This document shows, in pieces, positions 1-6,516 of a stretch of DNA of 9,730 bases; the first letter of the stretch is position 1; the number at the start of each line of letters is the position of its first letter. The notes under the pieces are model-generated. The model searched no databases. It was given only the letters and a program-made list of their open reading frames with translations, and was not told the origin of the DNA. This stretch comes from JBLIAZ01 sp047632015 (GTDB lineage: Bacteria > Bacteroidota > Bacteroidia > Flavobacteriales_C > GCA-002722245). The stretch covers positions 1-9,730 of the forward strand of contig JBLIBC010000089.1 of the NCBI GenBank assembly GCA_047632015.1, read 5' to 3'. The position numbers and the translations under genes were made by a program.

Positions 1-60
1 GTAGCTAAGGCTATGTTTTTATTTTTAAACGAAGAGAAAGAAAACAATAGTCTTCGGTGA
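1..60 (+). CDS. Possible 3' end of an upstream gene (partial, unidentified)
   Basis: This is the only plus-strand frame open from the window edge. It reads about 19 codons (VAKAMFLFLNEEKENNSLR) and stops at TGA 58-60; the other two plus frames stop almost at once. It lies 55 nt before ilvA on the same strand, so it could be the tail of a gene co-transcribed with ilvA. In this phylum such a gene might be another branched-chain amino-acid gene, but that is inference. The fragment is too short to name a family, and a chance open stretch of this length is quite possible. Confidence 0.3.
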   Translation, partial: VAKAMFLFLNEEKENNSLR

Positions 61-115
61 AATTCCCGAAAAGCTAAATCGTTTGAGTTTACATTATGTA
101 ACTTTGTTTCTAGTT

Positions 116-1363
116 ATGGGAAATTTAGTAGCATTACAGGACATTGAATTGGCAAGTAAAAACTTGGAAGGTGTAGCAAAACACACTTTGCTTGAAAAAA
201 ACATTTCCTTGTCAGAAAAGTACGATTGTGAGGTATATCTTAAAAGAGAAGACCTTCAGCAAGTTCGTTCGTATAAAATTAGGGGTGCTTATAATAAGAT
301 TTATTCTTTAACACAGGAGGAAAGAGAACGTGGTGTAATATGCGCCAGTGCAGGTAATCATTCACAAGGTTTTGCATTTTCATGTTTCAAATTGGGAATA
401 TCAGGAACAGTATACATGCCTTCCACTACACCAAAGCAAAAGGTGGCTAAAGTGAAAATGTTTGGGAAGGACAAGGTGACTGTGGTACTCACTGGTGACA
501 CTTTTGACGATGCTAACGAGGAAGCAGAAAAACATTGCGCCCGAGAAGGATTAACTTTTGTTCATCCGTTTGACGATGAAAAGGTAATGGCTGGACAAGG
601 GACGGTTGGGAAAGAAATTTATGAAACTCTGCCTGACGCTGATTTTTTATTTTTGCCAGTTGGTGGTGGAGGTTTGTTTGGAGGAGTTAGCTCATACTAC
701 AAACAAAAAAGTCCAAATACAAAATTGATAGGGGTGGAGCCAGAAGGTGCTCCGGCACTTAAAAAAGCTTTGGAAGCTGGAAAAGTCGTGGAGTTAGACA
801 CCATCGATAAATTTGTGGATGGAGCTGCAGTTAAAAAAGTAGGTTTAAAAACGTTTGCTATTATCAAGGATACTTTGGATGATTTAATCATGGTTCCTGA
901 AGGAAAAACATGCACAACGATTCTTGAATTGTACAACCAGGAAGCTATTGTGGTAGAGCCAGCAGGATCACTTACTATTGCTTCGTTGGATTTTTACAAA
1001 GACAAAATCAAGGGGAAAAAGATAGTTTGTGTGGTGAGTGGTTCCAACAACGACATTGATAGGATGGGTGAAATCAAGGAAAGGTCTTTGGTTTATGAAG
1101 GACTAAAGCACTTTTTTATCGTGCGTTTTCCTCAGCGCCCGGGAGCGTTAAAGGAGTTTGTGTCCAAAGTATTGGGGCCAGACGATGACATTACACGCTT
1201 TGAATTCGTTAAAAAGAATTTTCGCGAATCAGGACCTGCGTTAATTGGAATTGAACTGAAACGAAAGGAAGATTATCAAGGACTTGTGACGAGAATGAAA
1301 GAGTTTGGAATTAATTATACGGCCCTCAACGACGATCCTTCCCTGTTTGAATTTTTTGTTTAA
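116..1363 (+). CDS. ilvA: Threonine dehydratase (threonine ammonia-lyase), biosynthetic
   Basis: A cytoplasmic PLP enzyme that converts L-threonine to 2-oxobutanoate and ammonia, the first committed step of isoleucine synthesis. Visible signatures, numbered from ATG 116 (415 aa): the PLP-lysine motif SYKIRGAYN with Lys54, the substrate loop SAGNHSQG at about 78-85, the glycine-rich phosphate-binding loop GGGGLFGG at about 183-190, and a C-terminal ACT-like regulatory domain from about 332 containing FPQRPGALKEFV. Only one ACT-like domain is present, as in the roughly 420-aa Bacillus-type enzyme; the E. coli form has two. Feedback control by isoleucine or valine is expected from the family. 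An in-frame TTG at 83 would add 11 residues (MSLHYVTLFLV) that look unlike the family, so I prefer ATG 116. The frame is closed by TAA at 26-28. An exact TAnnTTTG element at 99-106 lies just upstream but has no convincing -33 partner. Confidence 0.96.
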   Translation: MGNLVALQDIELASKNLEGVAKHTLLEKNISLSEKYDCEVYLKREDLQQVRSYKIRGAYNKIYSLTQEERERGVICASAGNHSQGFAFSCFKLGISGTVYMPSTTPKQKVAKVKMFGKDKVTVVLTGDTFDDANEEAEKHCAREGLTFVHPFDDEKVMAGQGTVGKEIYETLPDADFLFLPVGGGGLFGGVSSYYKQKSPNTKLIGVEPEGAPALKKALEAGKVVELDTIDKFVDGAAVKKVGLKTFAIIKDTLDDLIMVPEGKTCTTILELYNQEAIVVEPAGSLTIASLDFYKDKIKGKKIVCVVSGSNNDIDRMGEIKERSLVYEGLKHFFIVRFPQRPGALKEFVSKVLGPDDDITRFEFVKKNFRESGPALIGIELKRKEDYQGLVTRMKEFGINYTALNDDPSLFEFFV

Positions 1364-1383
1364 CCGGGTAACAGTTTAAAATT

Positions 1384-1410
1384 AACTTTTAAATTTTGAA
1401 TTTAAAAGTT
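1384..1410 (+). terminator. Perfect AT-rich palindrome after ilvA, candidate terminator
   Basis: AACTTTTAAATT, a 3-nt TTG loop, then AATTTAAAAGTT form a perfect 12-bp stem, extendable by two U-G pairs. It begins 20 nt after the ilvA stop, where a terminator is expected. The stem has only one G-C pair and no T-run follows, so it is not a classical intrinsic terminator. Its loop coincides with a possible -33 element of the next operon, so it could instead be an operator. Confidence 0.4.
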
Positions 1411-1426
1411 GGAATGTCGTAATTTG
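1395..1426 (+). promoter_or_regulatory. Candidate Bacteroidota-type promoter for the exbB operon
   Basis: TTTG at 1395-1398 is followed after 20 nt by GTAATTTG at 1419-1426. This resembles the -33 TTTG / -7 TAnnTTTG promoter of the phylum in spacing. The -7 element is imperfect: it keeps TTTG, but the TA lies one base too close. Initiation would fall near 1430-1435, leaving a leader of about 65-70 nt before exbB. Confidence 0.35.
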
Positions 1427-1498
1427 CACTTGGAAAATAAAAAGGTGTATTAAATTGAATGATGCACAAAATTAGAACAACAATTAACTATTTATAAA

Positions 1499-2305
1499 AT
1501 GAAAAAAATCATTGCTTATTTTACACTGAGTTTGATGTTAACCTTAGGATTGCTTACTCCGCAACTTTCATATGCTCAAGCATCAAATGACAGCACAAGT
1601 GAGGTAGTGGAAGCAGAAGCAGAGATCGTTGACGTGGACGTAATGGCGGAAGAATTAGTGGTTGGAAATGAAGAACCGGGTTTTACGGAAAGCATTAAAG
1701 ACTTGTTCATTGATGGGGGAATTGAATTCATGGTGATCGTGTTATTGTGTTTAATCATTGGTGTTTCTATTGCTATCGAAAGAATCATATACTTAAGTTT
1801 AGCTACTGTAAATCATAAGAAATTATTGGAAGATGTGGAAAGCGCTTTAAATTCAGGAGGAATTGAAGCAGCAAAAACTGTTTGCCAGAATACAAGAGGC
1901 CCAGTAGGGGCTATATTTTACGACGGATTAACAAGATCCGAAGAGGGTGCTGATGCTGTTGAAAGAGCAATTATTTCGGGAGGTTCTATTCAAATGGGAT
2001 TGATGGAAAAAGGTACTTCTTGGATTTCATTATTTATTTCATTGGCTCCGATGTTAGGTTTCTTAGGAACAGTATTAGGAATGATTGACGCTTTTGATGC
2101 AATTGAGGAAGCAGGTTCAATTAAACCATCTTTGGTTGCAGGAGGTATTAAAACAGCTTTAATTACCACAGTTGCAGGTTTAGTTGTGGCAATTATACTT
2201 CAAGTGTTTTTTAATTTCATTGTAGCTAAAATTGACAATTTAGTGAACGTGATGGAAGACGCGTCCAATACATTTGTGAAGCTGGTTAAAACTAAATTAT
2301 CTTAA
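1499..2305 (+). CDS. exbB: ExbB/TolQ/MotA-family proton channel subunit
   Basis: This 268-residue inner-membrane protein forms the proton channel with ExbD-type partners. An N-terminal hydrophobic segment (about 5-25) ending SYAQ-A resembles a cleavable signal peptide. It is followed by a very acidic periplasmic stretch (about 30-66) rich in Glu, Asp and Val. Transmembrane helices are seen at about 76-97, 173-197 and 215-242. The loop between the first two contains CQNTRGPVGAIFYDGL, and the second helix carries the family core SLAPMLGFLGTVLGMI at 181-196. The third contains TTVAGLVVAIILQ. The signal peptide plus acidic extension is usual for Bacteroidota ExbB as I recall it. ATG 1499 sits in an AT-rich context (TTTATAAA) with no Shine-Dalgarno sequence. 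It is the first gene of a four-gene operon, 3 nt before the next. The symbol denotes the family; TolQ-type use is not excluded. Confidence 0.93.
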   Translation: MKKIIAYFTLSLMLTLGLLTPQLSYAQASNDSTSEVVEAEAEIVDVDVMAEELVVGNEEPGFTESIKDLFIDGGIEFMVIVLLCLIIGVSIAIERIIYLSLATVNHKKLLEDVESALNSGGIEAAKTVCQNTRGPVGAIFYDGLTRSEEGADAVERAIISGGSIQMGLMEKGTSWISLFISLAPMLGFLGTVLGMIDAFDAIEEAGSIKPSLVAGGIKTALITTVAGLVVAIILQVFFNFIVAKIDNLVNVMEDASNTFVKLVKTKLS

Positions 2306-2308
2306 CCC

Positions 2309-2701
2309 ATGGAAAAGGTACTTAACAACATAAAATTGATTTTGATAAGCTTGTCTTTGATGGCGGTTTTACTGTTTTTATTAGACATAGTGTCTCTTAC
2401 CCTGCTGATTAATTATTCAATATTTTTATTGATACTACTAGTGCTAGTGGCTTTAGGTGCGGCAGGTTTTAATTTGGCTGAAAACCCAAAGGGAGGGAAA
2501 AGTGTTTTGATAGGAATTGGAGCTTTGCTTTTGTTTTACCTGATAGGTTTAGGTATGGCAAGCGATAGCGTTGATTCTCGATCCCAAATCATCATTGAAG
2601 GCAGTAAACAAGCAGAAGCTGGAATTTACACGCTTTACTTTGTGATTTTTTCAGCGGTAGCTACTTTGATTTATTCTTCAGTAAAAAGGATAGCAAAATA
2701 A
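2309..2701 (+). CDS. Small four-helix membrane protein of the exb operon, unknown function
   Basis: A 130-residue, very hydrophobic protein with four predicted membrane helices at about 8-26, 31-56, 64-84 and 106-125. There is a short polar loop LAENPKGGKS near 56-65 and a larger one (about 85-105) with SDSVDSRSQ, then a basic C-terminal tail VKRIAK. I do not recognise a named domain. Gaps of 3 nt to the ExbB gene upstream and the ExbD gene downstream indicate co-transcription and probably translational coupling. Its position between the channel subunits suggests an accessory or assembly role in the same inner-membrane complex, which is inference from context only. No Shine-Dalgarno sequence is visible (CTTAACCC before ATG). 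Confidence 0.85.
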   Translation: MEKVLNNIKLILISLSLMAVLLFLLDIVSLTLLINYSIFLLILLVLVALGAAGFNLAENPKGGKSVLIGIGALLLFYLIGLGMASDSVDSRSQIIIEGSKQAEAGIYTLYFVIFSAVATLIYSSVKRIAK

Positions 2702-2704
2702 CAA

Positions 2705-3391
2705 ATGGCAAGGAGAGGCACACCAGAAATCAATGCAGGTTCAATGGCAGATATTGCCTTTTTGTTGCTGATTTTCTTTTTGGTTACCACTACAATGGAA
2801 AAAGAATCCGGTATGATGAGGCTGCTTCCTGAATTGGAACAAAAGGACCCTGAAGAAGTAAACAGGAGGAATGTAGTGGATGTGCTGGTGAATGATCAAA
2901 ATAAGATTTTACTTAAGGGAGAATTACTTAGTGTGCTTGAGGTTAAAGACCGCATGGCGGAAATTATTGCGAATAGCAGCAACAAGGAGACGTGGCCTGA
3001 AAACATCACTATTGATAGGGGAGAACTGGTTGGGAGATTCAATCAAGCAGAGCTAGCATTTAAAACAGCAGACAAATCCAATAAAAAAAACGTCACAAAA
3101 ACTTTAAGAAAAGCTAATTTAAGGTTAAAAGCTTTTGACGAATTTGGGAGTGCGGTATATAAAAAATCGAAGCATGTGGTGTCAATTCAATCTACAAGAG
3201 GCGCTGATTACAAAACATACATTGAGTTAAGTGATCAGATATTGTTAGCATACAAAGTAAGACGAGAAAAGGTGGGAAGGAAAAGGTGGAGTAAGTCGTG
3301 GGGTGAGTTAAACAAGGAACAAAAGGAAATGTTAATGTTAATGTTTCCAGCGAATATATCGGAAGCACAAACGGTTCAAGGAGTAGATTAA
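2705..3391 (+). CDS. ExbD/TolR-family biopolymer transport subunit, long form
   Basis: A 228-residue single-pass inner-membrane protein with a periplasmic domain, partner of the ExbB channel. The N-terminus INAGSMADIAFLLLIFFLVT gives a short cytoplasmic leader and one helix (about 15-31). Asp16 is the conserved proton-carrying aspartate of ExbD/TolR. The periplasmic part has the family strand pattern, including VDVLVNDQNKILLKGE near 58-73, a later RGADYKTYIELSDQ-like strand-helix, and a C-terminal FPANISEAQ tail. The protein is longer than the roughly 140 aa of classical ExbD and the roughly 200 aa I recall for Bacteroidota homologues. The extra length is a lysine-rich, probably helical insertion at about 105-160. 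It lies 3 nt after the preceding gene and 1 nt before the second ExbD. Confidence 0.9.
   Translation: MARRGTPEINAGSMADIAFLLLIFFLVTTTMEKESGMMRLLPELEQKDPEEVNRRNVVDVLVNDQNKILLKGELLSVLEVKDRMAEIIANSSNKETWPENITIDRGELVGRFNQAELAFKTADKSNKKNVTKTLRKANLRLKAFDEFGSAVYKKSKHVVSIQSTRGADYKTYIELSDQILLAYKVRREKVGRKRWSKSWGELNKEQKEMLMLMFPANISEAQTVQGVD
3378..3383 (+). promoter_or_regulatory. Shine-Dalgarno-like AAGGAG before the second ExbD gene
   Basis: AAGGAG lies inside the last codons of the first ExbD gene, 9 nt before ATG 3393. It is the clearest ribosome-binding-like sequence in the window, where most starts have none. It supports ATG 3393 and could set the translation level of the second ExbD subunit, but it may be chance because these codons are coding. 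Confidence 0.4.
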
Positions 3392-3392
3392 A

Positions 3393-3890
3393 ATGTCAAA
3401 ATTTAGGAAGAAAGGCGAGAAAAAAACACCAGGGATCAGCACTGCTTCCTTGCCTGACATAGTATTTATATTGCTGTTCTTTTTCATGGTTGCCACAGTG
3501 AGTAAAGAGGAAGATTTAATTGTGGACATTACAATCCCGAACGCTGAGCAATGTGCTAGGCTGGAGGATAAATCTTTAGAAGCTTACATTAACGTGGGTG
3601 CACCTGTAGGTGAACTACAAGCCCAATACGGTGTGGAGCCAAGAATTCAACTTAATGATGCCATCAAAGACATTAGTCATTTGGCCCAATACATCGAAGA
3701 GAAACGACAAAGCATCAAGCAACAAGCACCAAATCCTGAATTAGGAAATAAGCTTGCAAAAAAGATGGTTGTATCTTTAAAAGTAGATCAGGAAACAAAG
3801 CTCGGAACCTTGGACGACATCAAGCAGGAGCTTCGTAAACTGAATGCTTTGAAAGTGAATTACGTGGTGAATGATGGCGGAGGTGAATAG
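3393..3890 (+). CDS. ExbD/TolR-family biopolymer transport subunit, second copy
   Basis: A 165-residue single-pass inner-membrane protein. A basic cytoplasmic leader (KFRKKGEKK) precedes STASLPDIVFILLFFFMVAT, where Asp22 is the conserved channel aspartate and the helix spans about 21-37. The periplasmic domain ends with the strand-helix-strand pattern KMVVSLKVDQETKLGTLDD ... LRKLNALKVNYVVN, typical of this family. It differs clearly from the first ExbD in this operon, so the two are probably specialised subunits rather than a recent duplication. Paired divergent ExbD genes next to ExbB are common in Bacteroidota. It is the last gene of the operon; no TonB gene follows. Confidence 0.92.
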   Translation: MSKFRKKGEKKTPGISTASLPDIVFILLFFFMVATVSKEEDLIVDITIPNAEQCARLEDKSLEAYINVGAPVGELQAQYGVEPRIQLNDAIKDISHLAQYIEEKRQSIKQQAPNPELGNKLAKKMVVSLKVDQETKLGTLDDIKQELRKLNALKVNYVVNDGGGE

Positions 3891-3906
3891 GATGAGCGTT
3901 TAATGG

Positions 3907-3926
3907 AAAAGGGCGGATAACCTTTT
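3907..3926 (+). terminator. Weak candidate terminator after the exb operon
   Basis: AAAAGG, an 8-nt loop, then CCTTTT form a 6-bp stem starting 16 nt after the stop of the second ExbD gene. The four T residues belong to the stem and no longer T-run follows. Position is right, strength is poor. Confidence 0.35.
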
Positions 3927-4052
3927 GCTTATTATATGATACTCTAATGTAATTTCACATTTTTATATTCCTTGACTTAACCTTTTTTAGTTGGCGAAAT
4001 TATTATCTTGCGCAAATATTTACATATACGCTTGATTTAATTGAATTAGCAC

Positions 4053-5666
4053 ATGGTACAAAAATTAGCATTGTTTATTTTATTTGTTGGATTTTCAACT
4101 TCGACACAATGTCAAAAAGTCTTTTTTAATAGGGTTGGAGAAGCAACAACTTCCGAAAACTCTTACTACTATAGGGCCTCAAAAGGAGGTCAGCAATACT
4201 CCTCTTTCTACTCTTCTAATGACAATAAATTTTTCAAAGGAGGGATTCAAAATGCTAATGAATTAACTGAAAAAAACAACTTGTATTTTGGGAAATGCGT
4301 GTGGTATTACAAGAACGGAAATACGAAGAGAGAAGTTGAATATAACAACGAAGGAAAGGAATCAGGGTCCGTTACTGAATATTTTGAAAATGGCAAAGTG
4401 TCGAGTGAAGCACAATACAAAAATGGACAGGTCATAAACAACAAGTATGTTGTTTATGATGAAGAAGGAAATTCTTCGGTCCTTTTTAAGGAAGAGTTTA
4501 AAAACAACTCCAATGATTGGGACTTATATTCGTCGGACAATGGCAGCGCCACTATAGAGGACAACAAATTAATTTTAGAATCCCAATCTAAGTTGGGAGC
4601 ATCGAGATTCATTTCCTTTTACTCTGAAGCAAAAGCGTATTCAATCGAATTGAAATTAAACGTAAATAAACTCAAAGGGGGCAGTAAGGCGGGGCTCATT
4701 TATGGATTCAAAGATTGGAACAACTATAACTTTTACTTAATTAGTAAAAACTCATTTTACATTGGGTCTGTATATGAGGGAATAACTACGTATCAAATGG
4801 AAGGTATGTACAGTTATGATATCACAACGGAATCCAGTAACAGACTTAAATTACTAACTGAAAATGGAAAAACTGTTTTTTCAATTAATGGGTCTATCCA
4901 GTATTCAGGAGATGAGTATTCGTTTAAAGGTAGTAATCTTGGTGCAGCGGTTAGTGGAAAAAACTTGGTGGTAGTAGAGCATGTTATTTTTAAGGAGTTG
5001 AACAGTAGTAGTAATTCAGCGTTGTCTGAGGACGATGAAAACTTTAAAGCTAGCGGGTCCGGTTTTATCATAAATAAGAATGGATACGTATTGACAAATT
5101 ATCATGTCATTGAGGATGCTAAGCAGGTTGTTGTTGAAATAAGTACTGCGGGTGATACAAAAAAGTACGATGCTGAAGTGGTGCAAAGTGATAAGATAAA
5201 TGATTTAGCAATAATTAAACTGACAGGGTACGAAGAGAAAAAGATTCAGTATGCTTTTAAGTCATCAGGGAGTGAGGGGATGGGTGCCGAAATTTTTACT
5301 TTGGGATACCCTCTTGCACTCAATGGAATGGGTAAGTCAGTGAAATTTGTTGATGGGAAAATTAGTTCAAAAACGGGTTATAAAGGAGCCATTAATTCCT
5401 ATCAAATGTCGATTCCAGTTCAACCTGGAAATAGTGGGGGACCTGTCTTTAATAAAAAGGGAGAGGTAATTGGAGTCGTGAATGCCAAAATTAGCGGAGC
5501 CGATAATGTGTCGTACGCCATTAAAATTAATTACGCGAAAAATTTAATTGATTTGTTACCAGACGACGCTTCATATCCATCAGATAAGAATTCAATAGCG
5601 AACGTTGGTTTGGAAAGTAAAATAAAAAAGTTAAAGAGTTACGTGGTGCTAATCAAAATTAAGTAA
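4053..5666 (+). CDS. Secreted multidomain trypsin-like (S1) serine protease with MORN-like repeats
   Basis: A 537-residue exported protein, probably periplasmic or surface-located. A hydrophobic N-terminal signal (about 3-19) is followed by tandem MORN-type repeats at about 76-140 (units such as VWYYKNGNTKREVEYNNEGK and TEYFENGKVSSEAQYKNGQ). A beta-rich region at about 144-315 then resembles laminin-G/DUF1080-like jelly-roll domains (KEEFKNNSNDW start, GLIYGFKDWNNYNFYLI core). The C-terminal trypsin-fold domain (about 332-505) carries the full triad: His351 in TNYHVI, Asp384 in NDLAIIKL, and Ser461 in QPGNSGGP. There is no PDZ domain, unlike DegP/HtrA. Substrate unknown. ATG 4053 follows a 162-nt spacer and starts a three-gene operon; the next gene begins 1 nt after the stop. 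The peptidase assignment is secure, the middle domain is tentative. Confidence 0.9.
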   Translation: MVQKLALFILFVGFSTSTQCQKVFFNRVGEATTSENSYYYRASKGGQQYSSFYSSNDNKFFKGGIQNANELTEKNNLYFGKCVWYYKNGNTKREVEYNNEGKESGSVTEYFENGKVSSEAQYKNGQVINNKYVVYDEEGNSSVLFKEEFKNNSNDWDLYSSDNGSATIEDNKLILESQSKLGASRFISFYSEAKAYSIELKLNVNKLKGGSKAGLIYGFKDWNNYNFYLISKNSFYIGSVYEGITTYQMEGMYSYDITTESSNRLKLLTENGKTVFSINGSIQYSGDEYSFKGSNLGAAVSGKNLVVVEHVIFKELNSSSNSALSEDDENFKASGSGFIINKNGYVLTNYHVIEDAKQVVVEISTAGDTKKYDAEVVQSDKINDLAIIKLTGYEEKKIQYAFKSSGSEGMGAEIFTLGYPLALNGMGKSVKFVDGKISSKTGYKGAINSYQMSIPVQPGNSGGPVFNKKGEVIGVVNAKISGADNVSYAIKINYAKNLIDLLPDDASYPSDKNSIANVGLESKIKKLKSYVVLIKIK

Positions 5667-5667
5667 A

Positions 5668-6516
5668 ATGAATTGTCAGAAAATATTACGCAAGCAAATC
5701 GCGGTTTGTCTTTTTACTTTATTTTGTTCCCCCATTTTTGCACAGAATACGGAAAACTCGTTAGACGAACTATATGTGCCATCTGAAAGCTCTGTGTTTG
5801 ATGAAGAGGGGAAGAGTGGTGGTGACGGGGATATTTCCCGTGACCATAAAAATATCATCCTTTTTAATCCACTCTTAGTATTAAGAAGTGTTGGTGCGCT
5901 TCATTATCAAAGAAATTTTGGTGATTATTTCTCAGGTTACATCGGTTTAGGAAGCGCATTTGGAAAAGATGCTGTCATGCAAATTGGATTTTTATCAGGA
6001 GGAGAATTATTTGACAGTGATTATGAAGAATATGATATCAGTGTGATTTATGATGATGGAGATTTAAAATCTAATTTGAATCTTTTTTTTAATGCAGGAG
6101 TGCAGTTTTATTATGATAGTTTTTGGGGTTTTGAGTATGGATATATGGGGTTTGATTATCGTTTTATAAATCAGACCTTGGAGTACGTTGCCAGTTACAG
6201 CACTACCTCTGACAATCCTTACACTGGAGATACAGAGTATAATAACATAGCCAAAAAATTTGATGTTGATGTAAGAAGTCATAATATGAATTTCATATTT
6301 GGTACTGAAACATCTTCATCAGGAAAAATAGGACTTTATCACGCCTTTTATTGGGGGTTTGGATTTAGGTCAACAATGTATGATGAAATCAGTAATGGTC
6401 CGTCAGAATTTACATTAGGAAGTACAGTTCAGGAAGGTACACAGTTAACAGGAAATGAACATACACGTTTGTCAAGTACAGTTTTAATCGGATATAAATT
6501 TGGAATAGGATGGTAA
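5668..6516 (+). CDS. Exported probable outer-membrane beta-barrel protein, unknown function
   Basis: A 282-residue protein with a clear signal peptide (basic KILRKQ, hydrophobic core, cleavage likely after IFAQ at 26). A low-complexity acidic linker (about 30-60) with GKSGGDGDIS follows. From about 62 it is rich in alternating aromatic/glycine strands, for example LHYQRNFGDYFSGYIGLGSA, VQFYYDSFWGFEYGYMGFDY and LYHAFYWGFGFRS, and ends IGYKFGIGW with a terminal aromatic residue. This pattern suits a small outer-membrane beta-barrel. I recognise no named family. It starts 1 nt after the protease gene, and its last codons overlap the next start (ATGGTAA, 7 nt), so all three genes are probably translated in a coupled way. 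It may anchor or export a partner from this operon, which is inference. Confidence 0.85.
   Translation: MNCQKILRKQIAVCLFTLFCSPIFAQNTENSLDELYVPSESSVFDEEGKSGGDGDISRDHKNIILFNPLLVLRSVGALHYQRNFGDYFSGYIGLGSAFGKDAVMQIGFLSGGELFDSDYEEYDISVIYDDGDLKSNLNLFFNAGVQFYYDSFWGFEYGYMGFDYRFINQTLEYVASYSTTSDNPYTGDTEYNNIAKKFDVDVRSHNMNFIFGTETSSSGKIGLYHAFYWGFGFRSTMYDEISNGPSEFTLGSTVQEGTQLTGNEHTRLSSTVLIGYKFGIGW

Noticed and set aside
53..70. Small inverted repeat TTCGG/CCGAA before ilvA
   Set aside because: The stem is only 5 bp with an 8-nt loop and no T-run, too weak for a terminator or an attenuator.
697..936. Minus-strand open frame of 79 codons inside ilvA
   Set aside because: It lies antisense to an unambiguous PLP enzyme, has no family signature, and is explained by codon bias of the sense gene. 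The same applies to the other antisense frames at 1576-1788, 3338-3529, 4814-5071, 5676-5858, 6064-6282, 7151-7447, 7275-7499 and 7973-8191.
3971..4012. Promoter-like elements before the protease gene (TTGACTT at 3972 and TTATCTTG at 4003)
   Set aside because: The spacing of 28 nt from TTG to the -7-like element is too long, and the -7 element has mismatches. A promoter is likely in this spacer but cannot be placed.
4053..4115. Lipoprotein signal in the protease N-terminus (Cys20)
   Set aside because: The residues before the cysteine (STQ-C) do not fit a lipobox, which needs a small residue at -1 and usually Leu at -3.
4084..4266. 60-codon plus-strand frame inside the protease gene
   Set aside because: It overlaps the signal peptide and MORN region of a well-supported gene in another frame and has no independent evidence.
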